From Blastomyces gilchristii SLH14081 (lineage: Eukaryota; Ascomycota; Eurotiomycetes; Onygenales; Ajellomycetaceae): a stretch of DNA of 64,000 nucleotides. Shown piece by piece: positions 1 to 10,642 of the stretch (within the stretch, counting starts at the first letter, position 1; every line of letters begins with the position of its first letter). The stretch is from contig NW_003101679.1 of the NCBI RefSeq assembly GCF_000003855.2, forward strand, positions 4,115,393 through 4,179,392. The letters run 5' to 3'. Under the pieces are notes generated by a model, which was not told the origin of the DNA, did not search any database, and saw only the letters and a list, made by a program, of their open reading frames with translations. A program made the position numbers and the translations under genes.

Positions 1-2035
1 GCCTCCACGAACGAAATGAGTCAAAATTAGCGAGGAAAGGCGACGGGAGCTTTGTATGCATGAACGAATTATTGCGGTTCTTGCCGATCTTCCTCGCCAT
101 CGTTGCTTGCTGGTGTTGGAGGACCTGTTGAATTTCCGACTGTAAAAGACGAAGTTTGAAGTAGTGTTGAGAGACATGTTTGTAACTAGTCGTATTTGCC
201 GGAGACTGGAGAAACCCGGCCTTGGTGATGTATCTATCGTCCAGCAGCGAAGGGAATTCGGTTGTGATGACCTGGTCAGTGATTCCGAAGGGCCGTCCAA
301 CACAGGTGCTGACCAACCTGTCAAAGCTGTAGGTGCACCACCATAATCGCCTGCGGAGATCCCGAACCCATTCCCGCCGCCCACGTTCCCGAGAACCGAT
401 CTTCAATCTCACTTTACCGTCTTGTCCGGATTTACCGCCCTGGACACCGTTGGATTTCATTTTTCGGGCAGTCTCCTCTTGCTCACTAATAGAATCAATT
501 CCGGTTCCATCCTCATAATGTAGCCCAAGGTCTACAGCCAGGCGCACTGCAACGCCTATTATATACCACAGGCCAGGAGCGACAGGCCGCAACAGGGCGA
601 AACTGGCCAAAAGTAACACTGCCTGGAGTTCTTCTAGGCCACCGAAACCGTCGGAGTGTTGAGATGATCCAAGGAAAGTCTCTAAATCCACAACAGCGGA
701 AGCGTGGTATTCCTCCGGTTGATAGTTTTGAAAAGATAACTTCTGTCTTTTATGGGAAGGGGATGTAGGTGATCTCTTGTGGCTTTGCTGGGGTTCATCC
801 TCATGTACTCGGACGTCACTTTTGGTATTGAAAATTATACCTGCACCAATAGCACACACGACGTTAAGAAGGTAGAGGTCTCGAGAGGATCGCCTCCCCT
901 GATCAGTTGAATATAATCGTTGAAAAACTTCCATGAATTCCCCTCGGTGTAATATTGGAATTTGCGGGTTCGCGTGCTCGAAATACAAATTAACAAGCCT
1001 TTCCGCCACCGCTTGATCCGGGAACGGCGCTTTCTTCGTTGTCGGTCTAGCCTGCAACCCGAAAATAGAATCACGCATAGAACTTGAACCGTTGTTTGCA
1101 CCTAAACTTCCTCCTGTCTGGCGTTCTCCGGATTTTAGAGTCCCGCGATCAGTTGAATTTGTCGAAACGGAGTTTCTAACTGCTGAGAAAACAACTCGCG
1201 CAAATGAGATTCCAGAGGTGGAACCAAGATATCTCGGATCCGAAGCGCCTTGAACTGATACCATACCAATATTTGATACTAGATTATCGATCCGATGTTT
1301 TGCTTCATCAGATTGATGCTTGTTATCCGCATCATGCTCCGGATTATCCTCCCGGCCAGGGTTCGAGGCGGAACCTGATACCAGTTCATCCTCCCCTTCT
1401 CTTTCACGCTTGACTTTCGAACTTGTATCCCATCTGGCCACAGTCACTTTTTCCTGGCTTGTCGTATTTTTATCAACCGGGGGCTGCACTCCAGTTGCAT
1501 CTGGTTCGGGAGCTGATTTATGTGAAAAGGAGACAGATCTGTCTTTCGCTACCTTCTCTAATTCAGACTCTCCTTCATACGGTTGTGGTGGCCTGAACTC
1601 TATGCTATTATCTACAAGCAATTTTTCCAAGTATGCCAGGCGGGACTCTAAGAAAAACACGTAGCTACGGGGTATCTCCCGCTTTGTAGTAGGATCATAT
1701 CCAACACAGTGTACCCGAGCCTTTTTGCATGATTGACAACGAGGAAGATTCTGATCGCAGCGATTTTTGCGAAGACGACATCGGTTGCAAGCTGAAACGC
1801 TACGGAATGAGGAGAAGGAGGTAGATGGTGGTGGGGCGCGGCTGGGCGCTGACATCGCGGGAAGCGGGTCTTGATCCAAGGACAAATGTTGACCACGATC
1901 ATTGAGATTCGGATGGTGCGATGACTTTTTGATTGAGGTAGAAGAAGGGTGAAGATCAATCGAAATGTAGTCTCTTTTGCTGCCACAAGAGGAGGTAGAT
2001 AAACCTGAGGGTGAAGCTGGTGGCAGACTTAGCAT
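1..2035 (-). CDS. Zn2Cys6 transcription factor, PPR1/UaY-like (3' end outside window)
   Basis: The minus strand is open without a stop from the ATG at 2035 to the left edge, giving the first 678 residues of a longer protein with no intron needed. Near residue 95 is a binuclear zinc cluster, ACNRCRLRKNRCDQNLPRC followed by QSCKKARVHC. A linker, then IPRSYVFFLESRLAYLEKLL, closely resembles the linker and dimerisation segment of yeast PPR1 and Aspergillus UaY. An acidic, serine-rich spacer follows. The middle-homology (Fungal_trans) domain starts at AERLVNLYFEHANPQIPILH and includes the conserved RRRLWWCTYSFDR block. Family knowledge: PPR1 controls pyrimidine and UaY purine genes as nuclear dimers binding CGG half-sites. 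Which pathway this protein controls is not shown, and no catabolic gene lies next to it. The activator class is near certain; the PPR1/UaY affinity is likely. Confidence 0.9.
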   Translation of the reverse strand, partial: MLSLPPASPSGLSTSSCGSKRDYISIDLHPSSTSIKKSSHHPNLNDRGQHLSLDQDPLPAMSAPSRAPPPSTSFSSFRSVSACNRCRLRKNRCDQNLPRCQSCKKARVHCVGYDPTTKREIPRSYVFFLESRLAYLEKLLVDNSIEFRPPQPYEGESELEKVAKDRSVSFSHKSAPEPDATGVQPPVDKNTTSQEKVTVARWDTSSKVKREREGEDELVSGSASNPGREDNPEHDADNKHQSDEAKHRIDNLVSNIGMVSVQGASDPRYLGSTSGISFARVVFSAVRNSVSTNSTDRGTLKSGERQTGGSLGANNGSSSMRDSIFGLQARPTTKKAPFPDQAVAERLVNLYFEHANPQIPILHRGEFMEVFQRLYSTDQGRRSSRDLYLLNVVCAIGAGIIFNTKSDVRVHEDEPQQSHKRSPTSPSHKRQKLSFQNYQPEEYHASAVVDLETFLGSSQHSDGFGGLEELQAVLLLASFALLRPVAPGLWYIIGVAVRLAVDLGLHYEDGTGIDSISEQEETARKMKSNGVQGGKSGQDGKVRLKIGSRERGRREWVRDLRRRLWWCTYSFDRLVSTCVGRPFGITDQVITTEFPSLLDDRYITKAGFLQSPANTTSYKHVSQHYFKLRLLQSEIQQVLQHQQATMARKIGKNRNNSFMHTKLPSPFLANFDSFRSWR

Positions 2036-5000
2036 GACCGACAAATGATACATGTACCATATCTTTCAGATAAGGATAAGCACAAAAGTAGATGTTTTTT
2101 CAAACAAGTCATCATGTTTCAATCACATTGGTCGTTTCTTGCAAAGTCACCCCTTTTCCCCCGTTGTTTATCGGGAGAATTGACACCCGTGGAGTGTTGT
2201 ATAGCGTCGGGTTAGTCAGTAAGACGTCCCCAGTATTCGGACAGCAGCAGAATAGTGATCTATGAGAGAAACGGTAGGAAATCATGCACTCCTCGTTCTC
2301 CAGAAGATGGTTTCGAGCAAAAGCTAGCTGGCCGAGTTGTGGAAGGACGTTGCCTAGACCAAAAGAGAAACCCGAACAGGAGGAAGAGCACAGAAAGGGA
2401 CTGGAGCTCTTCTCATGGGCGACGAAGCGGAACAATCAAACTTTTGCGCAATGTTGCCCCCAGCCGCCTGTCAAAGCTCGAACGAAGCGGGCCACAACCT
2501 GCGATCAGTGGAGATGGTGAGCTATTTAGTTTAAGCCTGAGAAATTCTCCACACGCAGCCCCTGAGAAGAAGGCTGTGATTTCAAAGACAGCCACAACAG
2601 CCAGAAACAAAGGGAGGTTTGTCATTAAGAACGATGAAAATGCGGAGATATTAGGAAGAAAACTGGAGATAGGGCTGGACCGCGGGACCCGAAGGTTTGT
2701 CTCATGCGCGGATTCCCGTTTGTCGGGTTTAGCGCAGTCGCTGAGAACTGTTCGGCCGAACAATACAACATCGCAAGCAGCATGCATCCTAGACGCGTTC
2801 GTGCGGGGGAGGTCGAAACTGGGCCGAACAGCAGCCAGCAGCCGAGAGTCCTGAGGCACGCCGTCAGAATTAGTTTGTTCACTAGTTAACCATCGTGCAA
2901 TAATTGGCTGACAAGAGTATGTGTTAGGGAGTCCAGTCCACCACATTATTCTTTTTTTGGGGCATATTTCCTCTCTGAAGAAAGAGCAGCAACTACGCAG
3001 TATGAGAGAGATACATTCGTTATTTGGTATTGCGCCGCTGAGCTTGCCAGAGTACAGAAGGATGGGGCCATCAATCTTGCTCCAGTTTACCTATTTTTGT
3101 ACAGTAGTTACCAGACCAGCCTGGTAATCCATTCCACGATTGCGAAGGGAAATTCCGCGACCCAACATGCTTGCTTCATATTCCGCTCCCCTGAAGTTTA
3201 TATTTCCACGCCTTGCAATCATCTTCTAGCATTGAGGCCCCTCAGGTCAAAAAAGATCAAAAGAAGAATGAGGAGATGGAGCTGAGCTTCAACTAAAAAA
3301 TAAGCGTGGACAGACCATGATTAAATTGCCCCTGATAAGCAGTTTTTTTCTCTCAAGCCCTTGTATAGTTATTTGTTGTTATAGTCTGGAAAGGGAATGA
3401 CATCCCACGCATTCTCTCCTCAATCCACCTACTACTCCCTTGAGTCGAGCTCAATAAAGTAGAGGGCATAGGGTGCTAAAAATATAAAATTTAAGTTAAG
3501 AAACACTACTCGAACAGTCTCTATCCCGTTTTTTACCTTATTCTCAAAGTTCAAGCCTATCTCAGAAGGTCATTCATTATTCGCCTTACAGTGCTAAATG
3601 GAAATTGGGGAGGCTCAACCGCCTTGACCATAGCAGGTCCCGGTCCCATGGATACATGGTTGAAACGGAGCATGACGAGGAGTGTTTAGAAGACGCTACG
3701 GCGTCAAAATTATTCTCCGTACATGTATGTACTGTACATAACATACATTCATACATACATACGACGAAATCAGCATTATTATTTACCTTAGGTTCGACAT
3801 TGATCCTAACCTCTTCGCTAAAAATGGAGATAATGCCTGTTGGGAGAAGGTAAAACTTCATTCTTCAGAAAGAGTGTGAGCCATACCTAGGTACGGTCGG
3901 TTAGGCACCATGTGAGCCCTGGTTCACATATTCTGATCCATCCTCCAAAGGCAATGGCCATAAGCAACGAATTCAATCCATATGAGGCACAGAAGATTGG
4001 CATTTGGTTCCAGCCCGATGTCGTCGACTAAAACCTACTCCGTACAGTAGGTAGTGCATACAAGTCCGTCGTGATTTCAAATCTTTTCGGTCACACAGTT
4101 TGTTACCCCACGCAAAATTCCAGGTATTGCAACGAAAGCGGGCAATTCTGTGGCTTGATGGCCGTTAAGAATCCCAGGGAAGATCCAAGTTTTTCTTTGT
4201 TGGAATCGGCTTCGTTCTTGCCGTGGCTCGAAATGAAGCCATTCAAGCCCGATTATGCCTTCAAATGGCATAATTGGCCAATGTTGTTCTCAGGCATGCA
4301 TGGAAATATGACAATCGTTTCCCTTTCAATTCCTAGCCAGCGTGAGATGATTCTTCACTCCATTTTGCTGCATTCTTGGGTCGACCCATCCCTTCATCGC
4401 TCAATCGCAATATTTCCAAGCCCCAGGTACGACCTTGCAGTATCCTCTGTATCGCCCGGCTTATCGTTCCGTGCCCCAGGTAGAAGGTTTTAGAGATCCA
4501 CGGTGCATATTTCCCACGGCAGGCAAATTTGGTCAAGATCGGCTATGGTAAAAAAACGAAGATATCGTCACATCTGCTTAAGTCATTAGAAACTCTGTCG
4601 AGAGGGACATGCTGATAGTGAAATGTGATATTCCGATAGATTGAACTAATCACAATAACTAAAAAGTAAAATGTGACAAAATACTTATTTTTTCCAGTTA
4701 CTTACTTGTCTCAGTGTCTGCGGTCAAACCAGTGGGTTTTCTTCCCAACACTGACCAAAGTTTGTATGGGAAATAAAATGTTCAGGGAAGGAAAACAAAC
4801 TAGATAAGCAGGCAATTATTGCTAAGAGGAGGAGGGTATGACTGTTTCTCATGCCACCTGGCTATGCTGCGCACGGAATCCTCGCATCTGCAACGGATAC
4901 TATTCAAAGAATTTTTTCGATAACATCTCATTGTGAGGTAATTTGTATGGTAAAATACGCAGGCATTTTGTCATGCATATTTGAATAGCTTTGGGCACCC

Positions 5001-6579
5001 TGAGCTGCATTTGGCCGCGATGACTATCCAGCTGACCTCTGCCATGATGTGCTGGTAATAATAGGATTGAGAAGCAAACGCACGCAGCCAGCGAATCAAG
5101 ACGAAGGGAAAAGGGAGGAAAGGATCCCGGGTGTATGCTGTGCTCAGGCTCATGTTCACGATGCAGGCGAATGCACCAGGTACGCAATGATGCATTTATC
5201 TTATTTTCCTTGCAACCAGGCAAAAGAGGAGACGAGGGCGGCTCTAAGCCAGATCAAAGGTGGGGAGACTAAGAAAACAAACCCGAGGAACAGGGATAAA
5301 TGAATTCCAATTGAAACTTGACATTTGCTTCCGGAATCGCAACCCGTTTTGCCGGAGTCTTCTTCCATCCCACCACCCCTGGCCATAAATTCCTGAATGC
5401 TTGGGGATAATCCAAAAAAGTCCCCGCGAGATTGAAGGCGGACGAGAGCTGATAGGTGCTAAAAAAGGGGGGGAGGGGCTTTTTCTCTTTGCAAATTTGC
5501 CCCTCTTTGCAAGGATGTGATGTCCGAGATCTTTCGTTTTATGTTTTCTTAAATCTGTATGGGTGAGGGATCCAACCAACTCCTCAGTTGGATGAGTTAA
5601 TAGTGGCTGATGTCATTTCTTTTGGGCCGCAATTTTATCATGAACAGAATGAAGTCTGGGCTGCTCTCAAGTGGTGAAGGCGAACATGCGTCATGTATGA
5701 ATCGGAACGTTTGTATACCACCCAGTCCTGTGTGATAAGTGCAGAATCAAAAATAAAATACATACAAAAAAAACAGATGAAGCGGAGATTGTGATGGAGC
5801 ATATTTTGATATTCTAAACGCTGCCCGAATGACATTGCAGCGTATCACCTATCCCACTGGAAGTATCGCATTTGAGAAAATTAAACAAAGAGTACTGAAA
5901 ATTCAAAATAAATCATGTAGTGACAATGATATCCATGCCGTGCAATGTCACATCGCGATGGGAGAACCGTGACATAGTAAAGATGAATAGAAACGAAAAA
6001 TGTCACCCTCAATGGAAACCAAACAAATTCAACCGATAGATCCTATCATGCCCTCAGAAATCATATCCACATCCATCTATTCCATACCCGAAATGCGTGT
6101 CCCTGTCGTGAAAAAAGTAAATAGTACTAGGAGAGGTGGAAACAAAACAGAAAAGAGCGAAATTATCACAATAGATAAGCAATCCTGATGGTCAACAAGG
6201 ATTAGGTATCTCTTAAGAAACAAAACGGCGAAATTTTGGACGATTGGGGTAAAAATAGAAACAGACAGTCATAAAAACGATTTTTGACAAAAGATCCACT
6301 CGCGTAGATTATGGCCCTAGTTTCAACGCCAATGACTCCAGGACACGTGCGTCGCCCGAAGACCGAACACCCAAACAAATAGATAGGCAAGGAAACGGTT
6401 CGCAGGCAGTAGAAACAACAAGATGGTGATAACAAAGTCAGGTATCTCTGCTGCCTGTTGCCCAAAAGGGTGAGGTAGAGCAATGAAATTCGTGTATTAT
6501 AAAGTAATAGTAGGGAAATGCATAAAGGTGGCGAACCAGTCATCTAAAAGCTGAAAGGGAATAGAAAAAGACTGAAAAC
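2036..6579. other. Intergenic region, no supported gene
   Basis: Several open frames of 60-200 codons occur on both strands, but none shows a recognisable domain and the longest (2255-2854, 2413-2946) overlap each other and lack good starts. The first few hundred bases probably hold the promoter and leader of the Zn2Cys6 gene. An alternating ACAT/TGTA stretch lies at about 3720-3762 and a TACTCCGTAC motif at 4036-4045. Nothing else was recognised. Confidence 0.5.
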
Positions 6580-8589
6580 TTAAATATTTGCTCCTCTGGC
6601 GAATGACGGTCCCGAGGCATCTGAGTCCAGATTCAGAGTTTCGATATCATCAAGGCTTGACCGAGAGGGAGCAATGTGCTCGTTCGTCGACCAAATATTC
6701 CTGGGGGCTCGGACAGGTAATGACGTCAAGTGATCCACCAAGGCTTCTCTGGGGAGAAATGTCTCTCGCTCGTCATGGACGCCAGCTTCGCATTGGTCTA
6801 TGCAGACCTTTTCGGATCCAATGGTTTCCTTTATCTCATCGTCTGCGATCCAAAAGCTCTCGACGGCCCCCACGAAGCAGACGATACCGCAGGCCCACCA
6901 GGCAAGACCGGAGTATCCCCATGCAAGGCCCTTCGAATGCAAGTAACCTGTTACAGTAGGTCCGAACGCGCGACTGAGACTTGCAGTGGAAGCTGCAACG
7001 CCATTAATAGAACCTAGGACCGTTGTACAGGGGGCTGAGTTGGCGAGTAATATGTTCGTTGAAGGGAAGGCAATCACATGCAGAGTTATCTTAGCAATCA
7101 GCGCTGCATAAACAGCCGGTATCTGAAATCCACCAGGAAGAAGTACTAGGTAAGGGACAACTAAATAGAGGACTGGCCATATGGAGAGGACGAAACGGTA
7201 GGCAGAAAGGGTTCCGAAAGAGCTGACAATATACGGGAAGAACCAAAGCTGAGCCACCATTGAATAAAGTCCTTGGACCGCGAGTATAAATCCGATCTGC
7301 TTTGTTGACATGGCCATCCCTCCGGTAAACTTGAAGGGGAGCTCGGCTTTGACGTCTGCGACTGGCGTGCTTAAGAAAATCGGCATTAGCTGATCAAATG
7401 AAACGCTGTGGCTGTGACAGTGTTAGAATGGAACGTTTATACCCTTGATCAGGAGAATAGGACACTTACTACGCAAGGATCCCATAGCTTATTATTACAA
7501 AAATAACTCTTGGCGTGAATGCTTTGACAATGCCCTGGCTCTTCTTAGGCGACTCATTAACGTTAAAACTCCCATCGGGCACTCTAGCGGAAGACAGGCG
7601 GGGAGAACTTTCAATGCTTCGGTATCCAGGTGGCAGCTGTTGTTGCTCAGCTAAAACTTGAATTTCATCGTATTGTATTGGAATTTTATATTCCAAACAA
7701 AATGATTCAACGGGAGTTGGCCTCGGGTAAAGTACACCAATCAGCCTGCGCCCCAGCTCGATACCTCTATCGCGTTGGAACTTCTTTCCCGGATGGGTCT
7801 CTTGCAAGAACAGGATACCAATGGTAATCCCAAAGCATAGAATAACAACGCACACCAAGTTCGGAAGCAAAAACGGGTACCGGTCAAATATCGTATTGCG
7901 AGGGAAGAGATGAGGGTAGTTGTCACATGGTTGAGCCAGTGCTCCGCCCATCGCTGGTCCAACGATCGAGCCAAGGCACCACACGAAAGGCATGATAGAA
8001 TACGCTCGCGGTTGATGCTTTTTGTCTGTAACAAGCTCCGCCACTGTCGTTTGTAAGACGCCGATATTACCGTTAAGAAGCCCTCCGAGAGCACGAGCAA
8101 GTAGGGCAACCGGGAGGCTTGATGCAAATCCAAATACGATCATGCTGATAGCGGTTCCAATTAAACCTATGATTAAAACGGGCTTTCTACCAAAATTGTC
8201 GCTCATTCGGCCCCATAAGACTCCAGTTGTGAATTCGGCAAACGTAAACGCGGAAGTTACTGCTCCAGCGTACAGGGCAATCTTGCGATCGTCATCGGTG
8301 ACTTTGAAGGAAGAAACCATATGATAAACATACGGGAAAATCGACATGAACGCGATAGGTTCGCATATTCGACACAGCGCTACATATGGAGTTAGCTCTG
8401 TCATGGGCACATTTAAAGATCAGGTGAAGCCCTCAAATCATCCATAAATTGAAAGGAAGCAGAAGGCAATAACAAAAAGTGCTGGGCATCATACGTACCC
8501 AGTACGAATAGTTGCTGTGACGGGAACCGGTCTTCTCCATCTTTCGCGGCATGACCTCCTCTGAATGCTGACATCAAGCGGCCGAGCAT
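6580..8589 (-). CDS. MFS transporter, ZIFL/YCR023C-like (DHA1-type)
   Basis: Three exons (8589-8499, 8379-7470, 7411-6580) give a 610-residue protein. Intron 1 (8498-8380) has a CTAAC branch site and a TAG acceptor. Its removal joins QQLFVL to ALCRICEPIAFMSIFPYVY, the first membrane segment as seen in this family, so the in-exon ATG at 8410 is not the likely start. Intron 2 (7469-7412) restores SYGILAYHSVSFDQLMPIF. The MFS signature GRMSDNFGRKPVLIIG lies in the loop between helices 2 and 3, and a long hydrophilic loop separates the two six-helix halves. Plant ZIFL and yeast YCR023C relatives are membrane transporters, probably proton-coupled; the substrate here cannot be read from the sequence. 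The last 80 or so residues are a hydrophilic tail. Confidence 0.9.
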
Positions 8590-9559
8590 CCCGCCAGCTC
8601 TTAGAATGGAGGGCCAGATATTGACTTTCGAGCGTGACTCACGAAACGCAAGATGTATAGCTTCCAGCTGTACAGCCAGCTTATAGACGATTCAAAAAAT
8701 GTCTAGTATCCCAGATATCAAGCCTCTAGCTGATTGACGTGGAAACCGTCCGTCCAGATCCAGAAGCACTGGGCTGCCACTGTCACAAAGCCTTTGGTAT
8801 GCGAGACAAGTTCCAAAAGGAACCTCAGTTTTAATATTGTGAAAACGTTGAGCAGATCTCTGAGTGAGATAACGAAGTCAATAAAACATAAAGTGAGGTT
8901 GTAAGAAGACAAAAGATCGAACTCCTTAGAAAGAGGAGCTTAACGCCGTTTCTTTAGATTCACAGTAAAAGTGAAGTTTTTTTAAAAGCTTTAGAGTGAA
9001 ACTAACTTTGCAATTATTGAACTGTAGAAAAGAGCAAAGGTAAAACGATCATGAAATAAACTAAGTCCTTGAAGGAAGCAATAACAAGTGGGCTTCCATT
9101 GAGTCAGGGCTGGTGGGGGATCGGGGGGGATGCATGGCATCCTTTTAAAAGCTTCCCAGACGGTCGGGACAGGGCCGCAAGGCATAAGATACTCTCGACC
9201 AATCGTGAGCATAATATCATGTATCAAGGGCATCTTGAAGGCGAAGCAGAAAGAAGTGTGGGGGGGGGGGAGAAAGGCGGTGGGAAGAAGTTTTGAAAAT
9301 ACACAGCATTCTGGGGATGAGGGAATGAAACACTGCGTCATAGGCAAACAGAAATAGTCCCGTATGGTACTATTTATCATACCTTGGTTTTCAGGCACTG
9401 GATGATAGTCGCAGCCAGTCCCAGCGAACCAGGGGGGGGGGGTTTGCCATTCTGAATCGGGTTTGACAATGCGGGTATCCACTAGGCGAATAATCCATGG
9501 ATTCCTCATCCAGGAATGTATAAATAATGATACAGACAGAACTTTTCCCCCTTTTGAAA

Positions 9560-9562
<3 letters not shown>

Positions 9563-9603
<41 letters not shown>
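9563..9603 (+). repeat. Homopolymer A41
   Basis: Forty-one consecutive A residues, directly visible. On the opposite strand it creates a spurious poly-phenylalanine frame. It could be an expanded simple repeat or the tail of a retroposed transcript; no flanking duplication was identified. Confidence 0.95.
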
Positions 9604-9606
<3 letters not shown>

Positions 9607-10513
9607 TGGAGAGTAGTTACCCTTCTCCACCAAGATAGGCTAAAACTAAAATACTTTGAATAAGTCGATCCGTGGGACTGAGCAACAGAGTGGGAGCTAT
9701 CAAGGGAGTTCATACATGCGCTATGTTGGCGTAAGGCAAGGAGATCGAAGAAAATTGACACCTTGCAACTGACTTTGTTGGTCGTTCAGGACGCGGGCTT
9801 CAAAGATCCTTTGGTCCTTCGATTGGGCTAGCACAGGGGTTAGGCAAACAGGCGAGATCACCTGGTAGAGCAGGGCAAAAAACCAATCCCGTCTTTCGTG
9901 TCCTGCGGCGTTCACTATAATAATTAATTATCAGCTTCCATGCCTGGTCCGGCTTCGCGCGCTACGATGGGCTGAACGATAACTCAGTATTCGTACTACT
10001 GATGATCGTTGTACGGGGTACGGACCATGGAAAGTGATGGTTCGTCATCCAGTGGCAGACCATTGCGTGCAGTTCAGGGTGCGCGATGTGTAGGCAGATC
10101 ACAGGCCTCCACTTTAATAAGAGAATGCCGCGTGATAATTCGTGAGGCCTGTGTTAGTAGCGAGGCTACTTGAGCTCCTTGTCTGTACCTACCGTCCAAA
10201 GGATACTGCCGACTACCTCCGGCGGCTATCCAGGCCACACAGGGCTAACATTGAGTGCCGCCAATCTGGAAAGAACGGTTTCAACAATAATAATACAGGT
10301 ATGGATCCACGAACGGCCAGATGGGGCAAAGATACGAGGCTTGTCCATACACTAATCGTATGTACCGCAGCGGTATAAATTACCATCCGAACGGAAATAT
10401 TACCACGATGGTTCAAACAACGTACGGTACTGACACTGGCCGGTTGGATAGTTAAATGCTCTAATTCAACTAAGGGAAGTGGCACAGTTGTTAGCAGCAG
10501 CAAATCACCTCTT

Positions 10514-10642
10514 CTAGGCCTTACCACTCTCTTCCTTTTCTGGAGCGGCCTCCTTGGCTATTCCTTGTTTGCCTTTCTCAGTGTGAGCTTTTGTGGCGTG
10601 ATTGGTAGGAAAGGACCCTTTATCCCCGTTGTGATGAGACAT
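10514..10642 (-). CDS. Possible 42-residue hydrophilic protein
   Basis: The ATG at 10642 opens a 42-codon frame ending at TAG. The peptide starts MSHHNGDKGSFPTNHATKAH and is rich in Lys, Glu, Gly and Ala, with no membrane segment or cysteine. A pyrimidine-rich TTTTACAG lies just upstream of the ATG on this strand, so this could also be a terminal exon. The frame is not a shadow of any known gene and its composition looks protein-like, but there is no recognised family. I cannot assign a function, and it may be fortuitous. Confidence 0.3.
   Translation of the reverse strand: MSHHNGDKGSFPTNHATKAHTEKGKQGIAKEAAPEKEESGKA

Noticed and set aside
2255..2854. 199-codon plus frame and an overlapping 177-codon minus frame
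   Set aside because: The plus frame has no ATG start, neither has a family match, and they overlap on opposite strands just upstream of the Zn2Cys6 gene.
8991..9761. 256-codon minus-strand frame
   Set aside because: It exists only because it runs through the A41 homopolymer, has no recognisable domain and sits upstream of the MFS gene.
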